The translations under genes and the position numbers were made by a program. Shown here piece by piece: positions 41,463 to 51,305 of a stretch of DNA of 64,000 nt (position 1 is its first letter; every line of letters begins with the position of its first letter). The stretch is from Ketobacter sp. (lineage in GTDB: Bacteria; Pseudomonadota; Gammaproteobacteria; Pseudomonadales; Ketobacteraceae). The notes below the pieces were generated by a model, which did no database searches, had not been told where the DNA came from, and saw only the letters and a program-made list of their open reading frames with translations. The stretch covers positions 124,001 to 188,000 of the forward strand of contig NZ_RCHN01000015.1 in assembly GCF_003671495.1 (NCBI RefSeq). The letters run 5' to 3'.

Positions 41463-43967
41463 TTAAAACAAGCTCATCTGGGAGCGCAGAATGGCTTCCA
41501 GTGAGCGCCCCTCACACTGCAGAATACCGTCCACTGCCGGCGCCAGTTGGCGACTGACATAGTGCTCATAATCCAGGGCCGACGGATGACACTCCATGGG
41601 CTCCGGGCCATTCACCGTAATCACATAACTGATCCAGCCTCCTCTGGCATAACGGCTGGCTTTGCCCTGACGTTGCAGCCAGTGATCCGCTTTTTTTGCT
41701 GCCTGCGCGTGCGGCGGCACATTCTTCTGGTAGTCCGAGAGACGCCGGCGAATGCGTTTGCGATAGACCAATTCCTGATCCAGTTTGCCGGCGTATAAAT
41801 CGATGATGATCTGCTGCAGGAATCCCTCCGGGTCCTCATCATGAAACAGCATCCAGAACACTTCATGCTGGACCCGGCGCGCCAGGGGCGTCCAGTCAGT
41901 ACGGACGTTTTCCAGGCCTTTGAACACCAGTTTTTCCATCACACCACCCTGCGGGTTGGGCTGGCTGATCATGCCGCAATAACGTTTTTTGCTGCCGGCT
42001 TCCGAGCCCCGCATGGTGGGCATAAAAAAGCGCTGGTAGTGGGTTTCGAACTCCAGCTCTAAATAGGAGGCAAGGCCAAAGGTGGCTTCCAGGTGTTGCT
42101 GCCACCACTGGTTTAAAAATGCCGCCAACTGCCGCCCTGTTGCCTCCGCCTCAGCATCGCCGGAGGCGGATTCCAACCACACGAAAACGGAATCCGTATC
42201 CCCGTAAATCACCTTATGCCCCTGCTCTTCAATCAGTAACCGGGTCTGGCGCATGATGTCGTGACCGCGCAGGGTGATGGAGCTGGACAACCGGGTATCA
42301 AAGAACCTGCACAACGGCGTACCCAGCACGCCATAGAACGAATTCATGATGATTTTGATGGCCTGGGACAGTGGCCCATTGTGTGCGCGCTTGGCTTGAT
42401 CCCGGGCATCCCACAGGGTTTTGATGATGTCGGGCAACAGGTGGTGCCGCTTGCTGAACACCGCACCGTTGAAGCCGGGTATCCAGTCACTGTCCCGGGT
42501 GGTGGGTGCGCCTGCAGGCCGCTGAAACACGTCCGGAACAATCCACTCCAGGTCGGACTCATAGCGCCCTTTCAACAACGACAGGGGGTCAATGCAAAAG
42601 GTCCGGATGATGCTGGGGTACAGGCTCTTGAAATCCAGCACCAACACATGGCGATACAGACCGGGCTGAGATTGCATCACATAGCCCCCTGGAGCAGCAG
42701 TGTCACTCTCAATGTCACCGATGTTCGGGGCCACATAGCCTTCACGGTGCAGGCGGGGCAGGAACAGATTTTCAAACGCTGCCACCGAGCCCCCCACTTT
42801 GTCCATGGGCAAGCCGGTGAGGCGACTGCGTTCCAGGGCAAAGTTGAGCAGGTCTGCCTTGGCCACAATCGCCGATACCAGACAACAGTCTTCCAGGTTG
42901 TAGCGGGCCAGGGCGGGCTTGTCCTGCCGGAACAGCTCGGTGATCGCCTCGCCCCGGTTGTCCACATCGTGGATCAGCTTGCCCCGGTCCAGCAATTTCT
43001 GCGACACAAATTCCAGCGAGAACGATTCGAAATTCCAGGTGGCTGCTTTCAGGGTATCAATTCCATCCAGCACCACGCGCCCCGGCACCAGCACGAAAAA
43101 ATGCTGGTTCTCATCACGGGCCTGGCGCCACTCCGGCACATCCCCTTCACCCTCGGGGCTGCGGCCCAGGGCAAACCGGATTCCCAGCCGGTCGCAACAG
43201 GACTGCAGAAAACGCAGGTCGAAATTCACCACATTCCAACCCAGGATCACATCCGCGTCATCGCGCCGGAACCAGTCCAGAAACGCCGACAACAAGCTGC
43301 GCTCATGGTCGAACCAGACCACGTCCAGATCCCCGCAGGGCTCAGGCGCCCCCAACATAAACACCCGCTTGATCTCCGGCGCAGCAACGCCGGACCTCTG
43401 TCCGCCAAAACAATGTACCGCGATGGAATATAACTGCGAGCCATCCAGCGCGGTTTCAATATCCAGGGAGGCGCAGCGTAAATGCACTGCTACCGGCTCA
43501 CCCCGACGCAGAGGCGGATTGAGCACCACCGATTGAGTGGGCGGTGATGCCAGCAGCAGCTCCAAATCACCGGCGATAAAACGTTCGCTGAGGAAGCGAT
43601 CCACCTGACGGATATCCGACTCCCACAGTGAAATACCCTGGGCCTCAAGCCGCTCGCGGCACTGCGCCAGGGTACGCTGACCATTACAATACAGTCCGTG
43701 CACCGGTTCGTTGAAAAACGACCTGAGTTGCAACGGGCGCACGCGCCAGCCACCAAGCCCCCGCAATGCCCCTTCTACCTGGGGCAAGGCGCGGGAGGGA
43801 AAAAAGCAAACCGCTTCCTGGCCGGTGATCTCCACCTGCAGAGGTCCGGAGCGGGTATGCAACCAGTAAATCAGGCGCAACCCCGTGTTGTGCTCGCGCC
43901 ATTGCCGGGTGAGCACAAACCCGGGCAGTCTGTGGACGGATTCGTGGGTGGCCGTGGTCACCGTCAA
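41463..43967 (-). CDS. polB: DNA polymerase II (family B)
   Basis: This 834-residue repair and translesion polymerase has proofreading: exonuclease motif I is SLDIETAL (D169, E171), exonuclease II lies in ILGWNVVNFDL, and polymerase motifs are DFKSLYPSIIRTF (A), KIIMNSFYGVLG (B) and YGDTDSVFVW (C, near residue 590). It is about 50 residues longer than the E. coli enzyme (783). The start is unusual: no ATG is near, and the frame opens with TTG at 43967, directly after the xthA stop, or GTG at 43961. It is probably translated by coupling to xthA, the exonuclease III gene immediately upstream. Confidence 0.95.
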   Translation of the reverse strand: MTVTTATHESVHRLPGFVLTRQWREHNTGLRLIYWLHTRSGPLQVEITGQEAVCFFPSRALPQVEGALRGLGGWRVRPLQLRSFFNEPVHGLYCNGQRTLAQCRERLEAQGISLWESDIRQVDRFLSERFIAGDLELLLASPPTQSVVLNPPLRRGEPVAVHLRCASLDIETALDGSQLYSIAVHCFGGQRSGVAAPEIKRVFMLGAPEPCGDLDVVWFDHERSLLSAFLDWFRRDDADVILGWNVVNFDLRFLQSCCDRLGIRFALGRSPEGEGDVPEWRQARDENQHFFVLVPGRVVLDGIDTLKAATWNFESFSLEFVSQKLLDRGKLIHDVDNRGEAITELFRQDKPALARYNLEDCCLVSAIVAKADLLNFALERSRLTGLPMDKVGGSVAAFENLFLPRLHREGYVAPNIGDIESDTAAPGGYVMQSQPGLYRHVLVLDFKSLYPSIIRTFCIDPLSLLKGRYESDLEWIVPDVFQRPAGAPTTRDSDWIPGFNGAVFSKRHHLLPDIIKTLWDARDQAKRAHNGPLSQAIKIIMNSFYGVLGTPLCRFFDTRLSSSITLRGHDIMRQTRLLIEEQGHKVIYGDTDSVFVWLESASGDAEAEATGRQLAAFLNQWWQQHLEATFGLASYLELEFETHYQRFFMPTMRGSEAGSKKRYCGMISQPNPQGGVMEKLVFKGLENVRTDWTPLARRVQHEVFWMLFHDEDPEGFLQQIIIDLYAGKLDQELVYRKRIRRRLSDYQKNVPPHAQAAKKADHWLQRQGKASRYARGGWISYVITVNGPEPMECHPSALDYEHYVSRQLAPAVDGILQCEGRSLEAILRSQMSLF

Positions 43968-44777
43968 TCAGCCAAAGGTTGCCCACACCGGGCAGTGGTC
44001 ACTGGGCTTTTCCAGGCCTCGAATGTCATAATCAATACCTGTGCCCTGCAAACGCTGCAACAGCGGTTGGGTGGCCAGAATCAAGTCGATGCGCAAACCC
44101 CGCTTGGGCTCCCGCTCAAACCCCTTGCTACGATAATCAAACCACGAAAACAGATCATCCACGTGCGGTTGTTGCTCACGAAACGTATCGCTCAAGCCCC
44201 AGGCCTGCAACCGCTGCAACCACTCCCGCTCTTCCGGCAGAAAACAGCACTTGCCCGTCCGCAACCAACGCTTGGCGTTATCGGGGCCGATGCCGATGTC
44301 TTCATCCACCGGTGCCACATTCATATCCCCCATGACGATCAGATTGTCATCCGGTGAATACTCCGTCTGTAACTGCTCCAGCAGTCGGGCGTAAAAGCGC
44401 TGTTTGTTGGGAAACTTCTGCGGATGATCCCGACTCTCCCCCTGGGGAAAATAACCGTTGATGACCGTCACGTCCTGCCCCTCAATCTGATAGCAGGCCC
44501 GGATCAGCCGCTTTTGCTCCGCCTCATCATCCCCGGCAAAGCCTTTTTTCACCCAGACAGGCGGCTGGCGGGATAACAGCGCCACCCCGTAATGCCCCTT
44601 TTGCCCGAACCACTCCGCATGCAGCCCCATTGCCGCCAGGTCGGCCTGGGGAAACAGCGCGTCCTCCACTTTGGTTTCCTGGATACCGATCACATCCGGG
44701 TTGTGTTTTTGGATCAGTGCATCGATCTGGTGCATACGGGCACGAATGCCATTGGTGTTAAAGGAGACAAACTTCAT
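43968..44777 (-). CDS. xthA: Exodeoxyribonuclease III
   Basis: This 269-residue AP endonuclease and 3'-5' exonuclease acts in base excision repair. It begins [15 protein letters not shown] and keeps the metal-binding and catalytic residues in [11 protein letters not shown] (E34), GDMNVAP and [11 protein letters not shown]. The length agrees with E. coli XthA (268). The stop is followed at once by the polB start, so the two repair enzymes form an operon. It is divergent from the CRP/FNR regulator gene, with 172 bases between. Confidence 0.95.
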   Translation of the reverse strand: MKFVSFNTNGIRARMHQIDALIQKHNPDVIGIQETKVEDALFPQADLAAMGLHAEWFGQKGHYGVALLSRQPPVWVKKGFAGDDEAEQKRLIRACYQIEGQDVTVINGYFPQGESRDHPQKFPNKQRFYARLLEQLQTEYSPDDNLIVMGDMNVAPVDEDIGIGPDNAKRWLRTGKCCFLPEEREWLQRLQAWGLSDTFREQQPHVDDLFSWFDYRSKGFEREPKRGLRIDLILATQPLLQRLQGTGIDYDIRGLEKPSDHCPVWATFG

Positions 44778-44949
44778 TTTTTCCTCGCCGGGGGATTTTC
44801 AATGAGGGCAACAGTTTACCAGCATCGCCCCGGCCTTTCTTTAACCATACGAAGGCACTACAATGTCCAACGTCACATGGGCGTAGACACGCTCAACGAG
44901 TCGCACACCAAGAAAAATTGATTAAAAAATCGCCGACAGGGTGCTCTGA

Positions 44950-45600
44950 ATGACTGACCTTAGCCACATCTCGATTTTCGAAGGCCTACCTGAAGCGGAA
45001 TTATCCGCCCTGCAAGAACTCTGCATCACTCGCACTTATCCCAAAAACACGGTCATCATCAACGAAGGTGACCAAGCCAACGCCATGTTCATCTGTACCA
45101 GCGGCAAAGTAAAAGTCTACGTCAGCGATGAAAACGGTAAGGAGTTTGTGCTCAACTCCATGGGCCCGGGGGAATACTTCGGGGAGCTGTCATTGCTGGA
45201 TGATGAAACCCGCTCGGCGTCGGTCATCACCACCGACAAATCCACCTTTTCCATTCTCTACAAAGAGGATTTCAGCAAGGTGGTTCTGAACCACCCGGAT
45301 ATCGCCCTGGTGTTGTTACGTAACCTGGCATCGCGAATTCGAAAACTGACGGAGAACGTGAAAACCCTGGCATTGCAAGACGTCTACGGTCGCATTCGCA
45401 AAACCCTGCTGGATCTGTCCATTGAGAAAGAAGGCGAAACCGTCATCGAAGAGAAGCTCACCCAGCAGGACATCGCCAATCGCATTGGCTCCTCCCGGGA
45501 AATGGTTGCCCGCATTCTGAAGGATCTGGCCACCGGCGGTTATATCGAAATTGAACGCAAGCAGTTCCGCATTCTGAAAAAACTGCCGGAAAGTTACTGA
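44950..45600 (+). CDS. CRP/FNR-family transcriptional regulator
   Basis: This 216-residue regulator has a cyclic-nucleotide-binding domain (about 5-125; GEYFGELSLLDDETRSASV resembles the phosphate-binding cassette, with R88), a dimer helix (about 120-145) and a DNA-binding winged helix (170-191, TQQDIANRIGSSREMVARIL). The recognition helix carries R183, E184 and R188, as CRP does, so it should read a TGTGA half-site. It lacks the four FNR N-terminal iron-sulfur cysteines. AGGGTG lies 9 bases before the ATG. The perfect CRP-like palindrome at 38128-38151 is a possible target. Whether cAMP binds is uncertain: the cassette has no exact E-x9-R-x-A spacing check beyond what is seen. Confidence 0.88.
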   Translation: MTDLSHISIFEGLPEAELSALQELCITRTYPKNTVIINEGDQANAMFICTSGKVKVYVSDENGKEFVLNSMGPGEYFGELSLLDDETRSASVITTDKSTFSILYKEDFSKVVLNHPDIALVLLRNLASRIRKLTENVKTLALQDVYGRIRKTLLDLSIEKEGETVIEEKLTQQDIANRIGSSREMVARILKDLATGGYIEIERKQFRILKKLPESY

Positions 45601-45941
45601 TCCGGTTCAGCTCATGATGTCCACCAACGGCTGGTGAAGTCCATCAGCCGTGCATCAAAGCCTGTTCAGGGCCTGCCCGCTCGGCAACCGCCCAATGGCG
45701 CTATCCTGCACCACCCCCATTCCCCCAGCGGGCTGCCCCGCTTGAACCTGACACTTGCAGAGCACTCACATTCTGATGGCCCTCATCATTTCATGCAGGG
45801 CGCACTTTTGTGGTATGGTGACTGGGTTGCCTGGGGAGCAACAGATTCTGACTACGAGTACGGCTTTGAGTACGACGCTTGTCTGAATGCAACGCGAGTA
45901 AAAAAAGAAGGACATTCACAGGGAAAGGTTGGGGACGATAC
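45601..45941. other. 341-base gap without a convincing gene
   Basis: An open frame of 127 codons (45634-46017) crosses this gap, but its composition is not protein-like and it overlaps the next gene, so I left it out. Purine-rich sequence near 45930 includes the ribosome-binding site of the following gene. Short repeats of GAGTACG occur near 45850-45875. No terminator or RNA gene is certain. Confidence 0.5.
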
Positions 45942-46661
45942 ATGCTTTCGGCGAACCAAGGATTTCGCATCACCGCGGCCGTGGGACTGCTGGTCCTGGC
46001 ATTGGGAATATTGGTGAGTTTCTATTATCCACCTCTGCCGGGGGCAGCGGATGCCGGGTTTTCACTGTCCATCATTGCCCTGGAATTCACCACCTCCCTG
46101 GCCAGCTCCACCGCCCTCTTTAACGGTAACAGCACCCTCATCTACACCTATCAAACCGGGCACCTGCTGGACATGTTCTACCTGGCGGCCTATGGCGCTT
46201 TCCTCGGCCTGGCCAATCTCAGCGCCTGGTATTGTCAGCGCCGCGCCCTCAGCCTGATTGGCATCATCGCCGCCGGTATTGCCGCCAGTGCGGACTTTGC
46301 TGAAAACCTGCAATTGATGCAGTTGACCCAGGGCTTGCTGGGCAACGGCAGCGCGCCGGACTTCTGGCTGTTACGGCTCTTTGTCACAACCAAGTTTCTG
46401 ATGATCACCGTATCCCTGCTGTGCCTGCTGCCGCTGATGTGGCATCGGGGCCGACTGGGCAAGGCGTTCTGCCTGTCCACCCTGTTGCTGGTGCCGTCCA
46501 CCCTACTGACGTTGCTGGGGTATTTCGCCTTCAGCAGTGCCATGTGCGGATTGATTATGGTGGCCTGGCTGTGCCTTTTAATCTGGATGGTCCGGCAACG
46601 CAACAGCGCAACCAGCACAGCAACCCCCAACAAACCGTTGACCAAACAACCTGCGTTGTAA
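45942..46661 (+). CDS. Hypothetical six-helix membrane protein
   Basis: This 239-residue inner membrane protein has about six hydrophobic helices: ITAAVGLLVLALGILVSFYY, DMFYLAAYGAFLGLANLSAW, SLIGIIAAGIAASADFAENL, FLMITVSLLCLLPLMW, LLLVPSTLLTLLGYFAFSSA and MCGLIMVAWLCLLIWMV. The segment ASADFAENLQLMQL, with charged residues next to a helix, could be functional. No family is recognised. GGGGA lies 7 bases before the ATG at 45942, so the longer frame back to 45879 is unlikely. It follows the CRP/FNR gene on the same strand and abuts the S51-like gene stop. Confidence 0.65.
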   Translation: MLSANQGFRITAAVGLLVLALGILVSFYYPPLPGAADAGFSLSIIALEFTTSLASSTALFNGNSTLIYTYQTGHLLDMFYLAAYGAFLGLANLSAWYCQRRALSLIGIIAAGIAASADFAENLQLMQLTQGLLGNGSAPDFWLLRLFVTTKFLMITVSLLCLLPLMWHRGRLGKAFCLSTLLLVPSTLLTLLGYFAFSSAMCGLIMVAWLCLLIWMVRQRNSATSTATPNKPLTKQPAL

Positions 46662-47309
46662 TTAACAACTGCCGCCGCGCCGAACCAATGGTGCCCGACC
46701 CAGTGCACAAACATGCTCCAGGTTATCGGATTCGATCCAGGCACCACTGCCAAAAGGGATGCCGATGCCAGGCTCCGCTACCAACGATGGCCAGCCGGTG
46801 GATTCCTCATGCACCGCCACGTGATAGGGCAACCAACCCAAGAACGACTGGCTGCCCAGGCCGGGCTGCTCCGGATCCACACCATTGGCCAGATGAATCG
46901 CTCCCGCCGAGATGCCGATCACGAGGCTTCCGCTCAGGTCGCGGCAGCGCTGCAGCCAGGCTCGCACCGGGGGCTGGCTGATCAGGTGCCAACCCTGTGC
47001 CACACTGCCCCCGGCCAACAGCACCAGAGCACAGGGAGGCGGTAATGCGTTGGAATCCCGGACCCAATGGGTTGGGCAGGGACGCTGCGATGGAAGCCGC
47101 AACAGCCGGTTAATCCCCGCACAGGCCAACTCGAAAAACACCGGATCGTTCCCGTTGGCTGCACCGAGGTACGCTGCTTCAAGCCCGCGGGGAAAACGGG
47201 CGCTGATCCACTGCTGCAGTTGTGGTGCAGCATCCCCGCGAAACAAGAGCTGGCTGTCTGCCAACAGCAACAGCGCCCCAGGCATGGCATCCGACCGCAC
47301 CGCTGACAT
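46662..47309 (-). CDS. Peptidase S51 / type 1 glutamine amidotransferase-like protein
   Basis: This 215-residue protein resembles the S51 group (dipeptidase E, cyanophycinase and relatives). AYLGAANGNDPVFFELACAGI, LVLLAGGSVAQGW and the nucleophile segment VIGISAGAIHLANG (Ser in G-x-S-A-G-A) fit that fold. The family's catalytic histidine is not clear. No signal peptide is present. It starts with ATG at 47309, 8 bases after the stop of the metallophosphoesterase gene, so the two are probably co-transcribed. Substrate unknown; treat the peptidase label with caution. Confidence 0.65.
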   Translation of the reverse strand: MSAVRSDAMPGALLLLADSQLLFRGDAAPQLQQWISARFPRGLEAAYLGAANGNDPVFFELACAGINRLLRLPSQRPCPTHWVRDSNALPPPCALVLLAGGSVAQGWHLISQPPVRAWLQRCRDLSGSLVIGISAGAIHLANGVDPEQPGLGSQSFLGWLPYHVAVHEESTGWPSLVAEPGIGIPFGSGAWIESDNLEHVCALGRAPLVRRGGSC

Positions 47310-47317
47310 GCGTCCAC

Positions 47318-48193
47318 CTACACCACAAAGCCCGTGTCATCCCGCCACACGCACAGGGGCTCCACCGCCTCATGGGCCACATGGCCCCGCTGGCGTTCTT
47401 TGGGGTAGCCCATACAATGGGACAGGTAAGTCACCCCATCCAGATGGCGCCGTCGGTTACGGTGCTGGTGACCATAGATGTGCAGGGTGCTGCCCAGGCG
47501 GCGGATCTGCTCATCAATACGGCGTGAACCCGCCACCCGGCTGAAGTTGAATTCCGGCAATGGATCGTATTTGCTGGCCAGTGCCAACGCCTCCACCACC
47601 GGCTTGTGGAAGATGAGATCCTGACGCGGCAGAAAATGGCTGAAACTGATGACCGGATGCTGGAACGGCTGCGCCAAATGGGGCTCATTGGCGGCCGCAA
47701 AAAACTGCGCCAGGGGTTGGGTCATGTGCTGGGGCCAGCGGGCGTGGACGAAGTCACCCCACATCTCATCGGTGCGATCCTCCGCGTAATCTTTTTCCAC
47801 AAAGAGGGAGTGTGCCGGCTGATCCTTGTCGTCGTACCAGGACAGCATCGGCACCAGCCACACCTTCTGGTACTGGCCCACCAGTACCGGCTCCATGAGC
47901 ACGCCGGTGTTGGCACACAGCGCCCGAATCGCTTGCAGTTTCTGCAAAGAATCCTCATGGCCGGAACGTCGCACCCACAATTCGTGATTGCCCGGCACAA
48001 ACAGTACCTGGCGAAAGTGACTCACCAGTTCCCGAAACAGCTCTCCTAAGCGGTCTAAGCGGTCGGTGGCATCACCGGCCACAATCAATGCATCCGCACG
48101 GTGACCACGGCGGGCAAACTCCAGCATACGATCAAAATTCTCTTGATAATCAATATGAATGTCGGAAATAGCCCAAACCCGGGTTGGAATCAT
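47318..48193 (-). CDS. Metallophosphoesterase
   Basis: This 291-residue calcineurin-like phosphoesterase has the dinuclear metal motifs in order: VWAISDIHIDY (D-x-H near residue 11-13), LIVAGDATDRL (GD), LFVPGNHELWVRR (GNHE) and the C-terminal LHIYGHQHRNR (GHxH). It has no signal peptide. The start is the ATG at 48193, with CAGGG about 9 bases upstream; the longer frame is a run-on. It is divergent from the M16C protease gene and coupled to the S51-like gene downstream. Substrate (nucleotide or phosphodiester) is not identifiable. Confidence 0.88.
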   Translation of the reverse strand: MIPTRVWAISDIHIDYQENFDRMLEFARRGHRADALIVAGDATDRLDRLGELFRELVSHFRQVLFVPGNHELWVRRSGHEDSLQKLQAIRALCANTGVLMEPVLVGQYQKVWLVPMLSWYDDKDQPAHSLFVEKDYAEDRTDEMWGDFVHARWPQHMTQPLAQFFAAANEPHLAQPFQHPVISFSHFLPRQDLIFHKPVVEALALASKYDPLPEFNFSRVAGSRRIDEQIRRLGSTLHIYGHQHRNRRRHLDGVTYLSHCMGYPKERQRGHVAHEAVEPLCVWRDDTGFVV

Positions 48194-48329
48194 GTACAAC
48201 GGCCCTGATCTCGTTTGCATTGAAGGGGGTGGGTGAAATACTATCATTTCTAATACGGAATACCGAGATGGCGTGCCCCTCGCTCCGCGCCCGACGTTCA
48301 TTCGCGCCCATTTGCCATCGAGAGACATC

Positions 48330-51278
48330 ATGAGCAGTTATCAAGACATCAGCCGACAACAGCAATGCCACGACAGCTTTGAGTGGCTGCGCAGCGAACC
48401 CATTGAATCCCTGAACGTGGTGATGTCGGAATACCGCCACAAAGCCACCGGGGCCATGCACTACCATATCGCCGCCGACAACGATGAGAACGTGTTTATG
48501 GTGGCCTTGCGCACCGTGCCCACGGACTCCACCGGTGTCGCCCATATCCTGGAGCACACGGCGCTCTGCGGCAGTCAGAACTACCCGGTGCGGGACCCGT
48601 TCTTCATGATGATACGGCGCTCCCTCAACACCTTCATGAATGCATTCACGTCCAGTGACTGGACCGCCTACCCCTTCGCCAGCAAGAACCGCAAGGATTT
48701 CGACAACCTGCTGTCAGTGTACCTGGACGCGGTGTTTTTCTCCCGCCTGGACCCGCTGGATTTTGCCCAGGAAGGCCATCGCCTGGACTTCGCCGAAAGC
48801 GGCAATCCGGAATCCGAGCTGGTCTATAAAGGCGTGGTGTACAACGAAATGAAAGGGGCCATGAGCTCCCCCACCAGTGAACTTTGGGATCAGCTCGGTC
48901 GCTATCTGTTCCCCACCACCACCTATCACTACAACAGTGGTGGCGATCCGGACACCATTCCTGACCTCAGCTACGAACAACTGAAAGCGTTCTATCAAAC
49001 CCATTATCACCCCAGTAACGCCGTCTTCATGACCTTCGGCGATATGCCTGCCCAGGAATTGCAGGCGGCCTTTGAAGAGCGGGCGCTCAAGCAGTTTCAG
49101 GCGTTGGATCGCACCATTGCGGTGGCGGATGAAAAACGATATGGCGCTCCCCTCAATGTGGAAACGGCCTACCCCACCGACCTGGAGGAAGGCGAATCCG
49201 TCGATAACAAGACCCATATTGTGATGGCCTGGCTGCTGGGCCACAGCACCGACCTGGAAAACCAACTCAAGGCCGAGCTGATGTCCGATGTGTTGCTGGA
49301 CAACAGTGCGGCGCCCCTGCGCAAACTGCTGGAAACCAGCGGCCTGGGTTCGTCCCCCTCCCCCCTGTGTGGACTGGAGGATTCCAACCGGGAAATGGCC
49401 TTCATGTGCGGGTTGGAAGGCAGCTCGCCAGAGAAAGCAGACGAGCTGGAACAGAAAATTCTGGCGGTGCTGGAGGACGTGGTCAAACACGGCGTCAGTC
49501 AGTCCCGTCTGGAAGCGGCCCTGCACCAACTGGAGTTGAGCCAGCGGGAGATCGGCGGCGATCACTACCCCTATGGCCTGCAGTTGATGATGGGGGCCAT
49601 TTCCACCGCCATGCACCGGGGCGACCCCATTGCCCTGCTCAATCTGGACCCGGTGCTGGACAAGATGCGGGAAGAGATCAAGCAACCGGACTTCGTGCAG
49701 AAACTGGTGCAGGAGTGGCTGCTGGACAACCCCCACCGGGTGCGCCTGGTGATGAAACCGGACACCAGCCTGGAAGAAGTCCGCGAAGCCTTCACCAAAG
49801 CCAAACTGGCGACGTTGAAGGCATCCCTCAGCGATGCGGAAAAGCAATCCATCATTGAACAGGCAAAAGCCCTGGAATCCCGCCAGCAACTGGAAGAAGA
49901 CGAATCCGTTCTGCCGAAAGTGGGACTGGAGGATGTGCCCGCGGCCATTCCCATGCCCAGCTACCAGGAGCAGCCCCTGTCCAGCGGCAAGCACACGCAA
50001 TATGCCCAGGGCACCAACGGCCTGGTGTACCAGCAGGTGATCTATAATCTGCCCCCCCTGAGCCCGGATCAACTGCAACTGCTGCCACTCTACACGCGCT
50101 TCGTGGGGGAACTCGGGGCCGGCGAACAGGACTATCTGCAGATTCAGGAACGCCTCACGGAAGTGACCGGCGGCATCTTTGGATTCAGCGTGCTGCGCGG
50201 GGCCATCGCAGACGAGCAACAGGTGAAAGGCGTGCTGGCGTTTTCCGGCAAGGCCCTGAAGCGCAACAGTGCTGCTCTGGCGGAGCTGATGTACAACATC
50301 GTGGAGCAACCCCGTTACGATGAGCTGGAACACCTGCGGGAGCTGGTGGCGCAACAACGGGCTCGCCTGGACCAGAGCATCACCGGCCAGGGGCATGCCC
50401 TGGCCATGATCGCCGCCAGCAGTGGCATGAACCCCGCTGCCCGTCTCTCCCACCAGGTGGGTGGTCTGGCCGGAATTCGTGCCATCAAGGATCTGGATCA
50501 CCATTTGAACTCAGACGCCCAATTGCAGCATCTGGGGGAGCAACTCTCCGCCCTTTCCACACTGCTGCGCAGCGGCGAACGTCAGTTTCTGGTGGTGGCG
50601 GAGCAGGATGCCACCGCTGCCGCCAGCCAGCACCTGGACCAGTTCTGGGCCAAACAACCGGCAGGACAGGCAGACAGCATCAGCCTGGAGGCGGTGCGCC
50701 AGCAGGTGCAGCAATGCTGGCTCACCAGTACCCAGGTGAACTTCTGCGCCAAAGCCTACCCCACGGTGCCCTCCGACCACCCCGATTCCCCGATACTGTC
50801 GGTTCTGGGTGGCTTTCTGCGCAACGGCTATCTGCATCGCGCCATCCGCGAACAGGGCGGTGCCTACGGTGGTGGTGCCTCCCAGGAATCCAACATTGCG
50901 GCTTTTCGCTTCTACTCCTATCGCGACCCCCGCCTGGCAGATACCTTGCGAGACTTTGATGACTCCATTGAGTGGCTGCTGAGCAAAGCCCATGGTTATC
51001 AGGCGTTAGAGGAAGCCATTCTTGGGGTCATCAGCGCGCTGGACAAACCCAGCTCCCCCGCCGGTGAAGCCAAGCAGGCCTTTCAGAATCGTTTGTTCGG
51101 ACGGGATGAAGCCTTCCAGCAACGCTTCCGCGAGCGGGTGCTGGCCACCACAGTGGACGACCTGAAACGGGTGGCGGGAACCTACTTGGTGCCGGATCAG
51201 GCCAGTACGGCGGTGATCACCCATAAACCCGCCTGGGAGGCATCCGCTCTCAGTGGATTCGAGCTGCATCACGTTTGA
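48330..51278 (+). CDS. M16C insulinase-family metalloprotease (presequence protease-like)
   Basis: This 982-residue enzyme of the PreP/M16C type has an inverted zinc motif HILEH (72-76) followed by TALCGSQNYPVRDPFFMM, the second ligand region VVYNEMKGAMSSP, and an M16C-associated middle domain. The C-terminal part has the R/Y signature EQGGAYGGGASQE. It probably degrades peptides inside the cell; no signal sequence is visible. The start is the ATG at 48330 (GAGAGACATC upstream). The length is typical of the family (about 970). It is divergent from the metallophosphoesterase gene. Confidence 0.92.
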   Translation: MSSYQDISRQQQCHDSFEWLRSEPIESLNVVMSEYRHKATGAMHYHIAADNDENVFMVALRTVPTDSTGVAHILEHTALCGSQNYPVRDPFFMMIRRSLNTFMNAFTSSDWTAYPFASKNRKDFDNLLSVYLDAVFFSRLDPLDFAQEGHRLDFAESGNPESELVYKGVVYNEMKGAMSSPTSELWDQLGRYLFPTTTYHYNSGGDPDTIPDLSYEQLKAFYQTHYHPSNAVFMTFGDMPAQELQAAFEERALKQFQALDRTIAVADEKRYGAPLNVETAYPTDLEEGESVDNKTHIVMAWLLGHSTDLENQLKAELMSDVLLDNSAAPLRKLLETSGLGSSPSPLCGLEDSNREMAFMCGLEGSSPEKADELEQKILAVLEDVVKHGVSQSRLEAALHQLELSQREIGGDHYPYGLQLMMGAISTAMHRGDPIALLNLDPVLDKMREEIKQPDFVQKLVQEWLLDNPHRVRLVMKPDTSLEEVREAFTKAKLATLKASLSDAEKQSIIEQAKALESRQQLEEDESVLPKVGLEDVPAAIPMPSYQEQPLSSGKHTQYAQGTNGLVYQQVIYNLPPLSPDQLQLLPLYTRFVGELGAGEQDYLQIQERLTEVTGGIFGFSVLRGAIADEQQVKGVLAFSGKALKRNSAALAELMYNIVEQPRYDELEHLRELVAQQRARLDQSITGQGHALAMIAASSGMNPAARLSHQVGGLAGIRAIKDLDHHLNSDAQLQHLGEQLSALSTLLRSGERQFLVVAEQDATAAASQHLDQFWAKQPAGQADSISLEAVRQQVQQCWLTSTQVNFCAKAYPTVPSDHPDSPILSVLGGFLRNGYLHRAIREQGGAYGGGASQESNIAAFRFYSYRDPRLADTLRDFDDSIEWLLSKAHGYQALEEAILGVISALDKPSSPAGEAKQAFQNRLFGRDEAFQQRFRERVLATTVDDLKRVAGTYLVPDQASTAVITHKPAWEASALSGFELHHV

Positions 51279-51305
51279 TGCAGCCGATTAGCCATCCAGC
51301 GGCGG

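Noticed and set aside
45634..46017. A 127-codon plus-strand frame after the CRP/FNR gene
   Set aside because: The product is low in typical structure (many Pro, His, Trp), has no good ribosome-binding site and overlaps the better-supported membrane protein start at 45942.
46662..47309. Calling the S51-like gene a cyanophycinase or dipeptidase E
   Set aside because: Only the G-x-S-A-G-A nucleophile and general fold signals are visible. The partner residues and substrate context for either enzyme are missing.
48714..50504. A 596-codon minus-strand frame
   Set aside because: It is antisense to the M16C protease with its zinc motif and family length. No recognisable domain appears in the antisense product.
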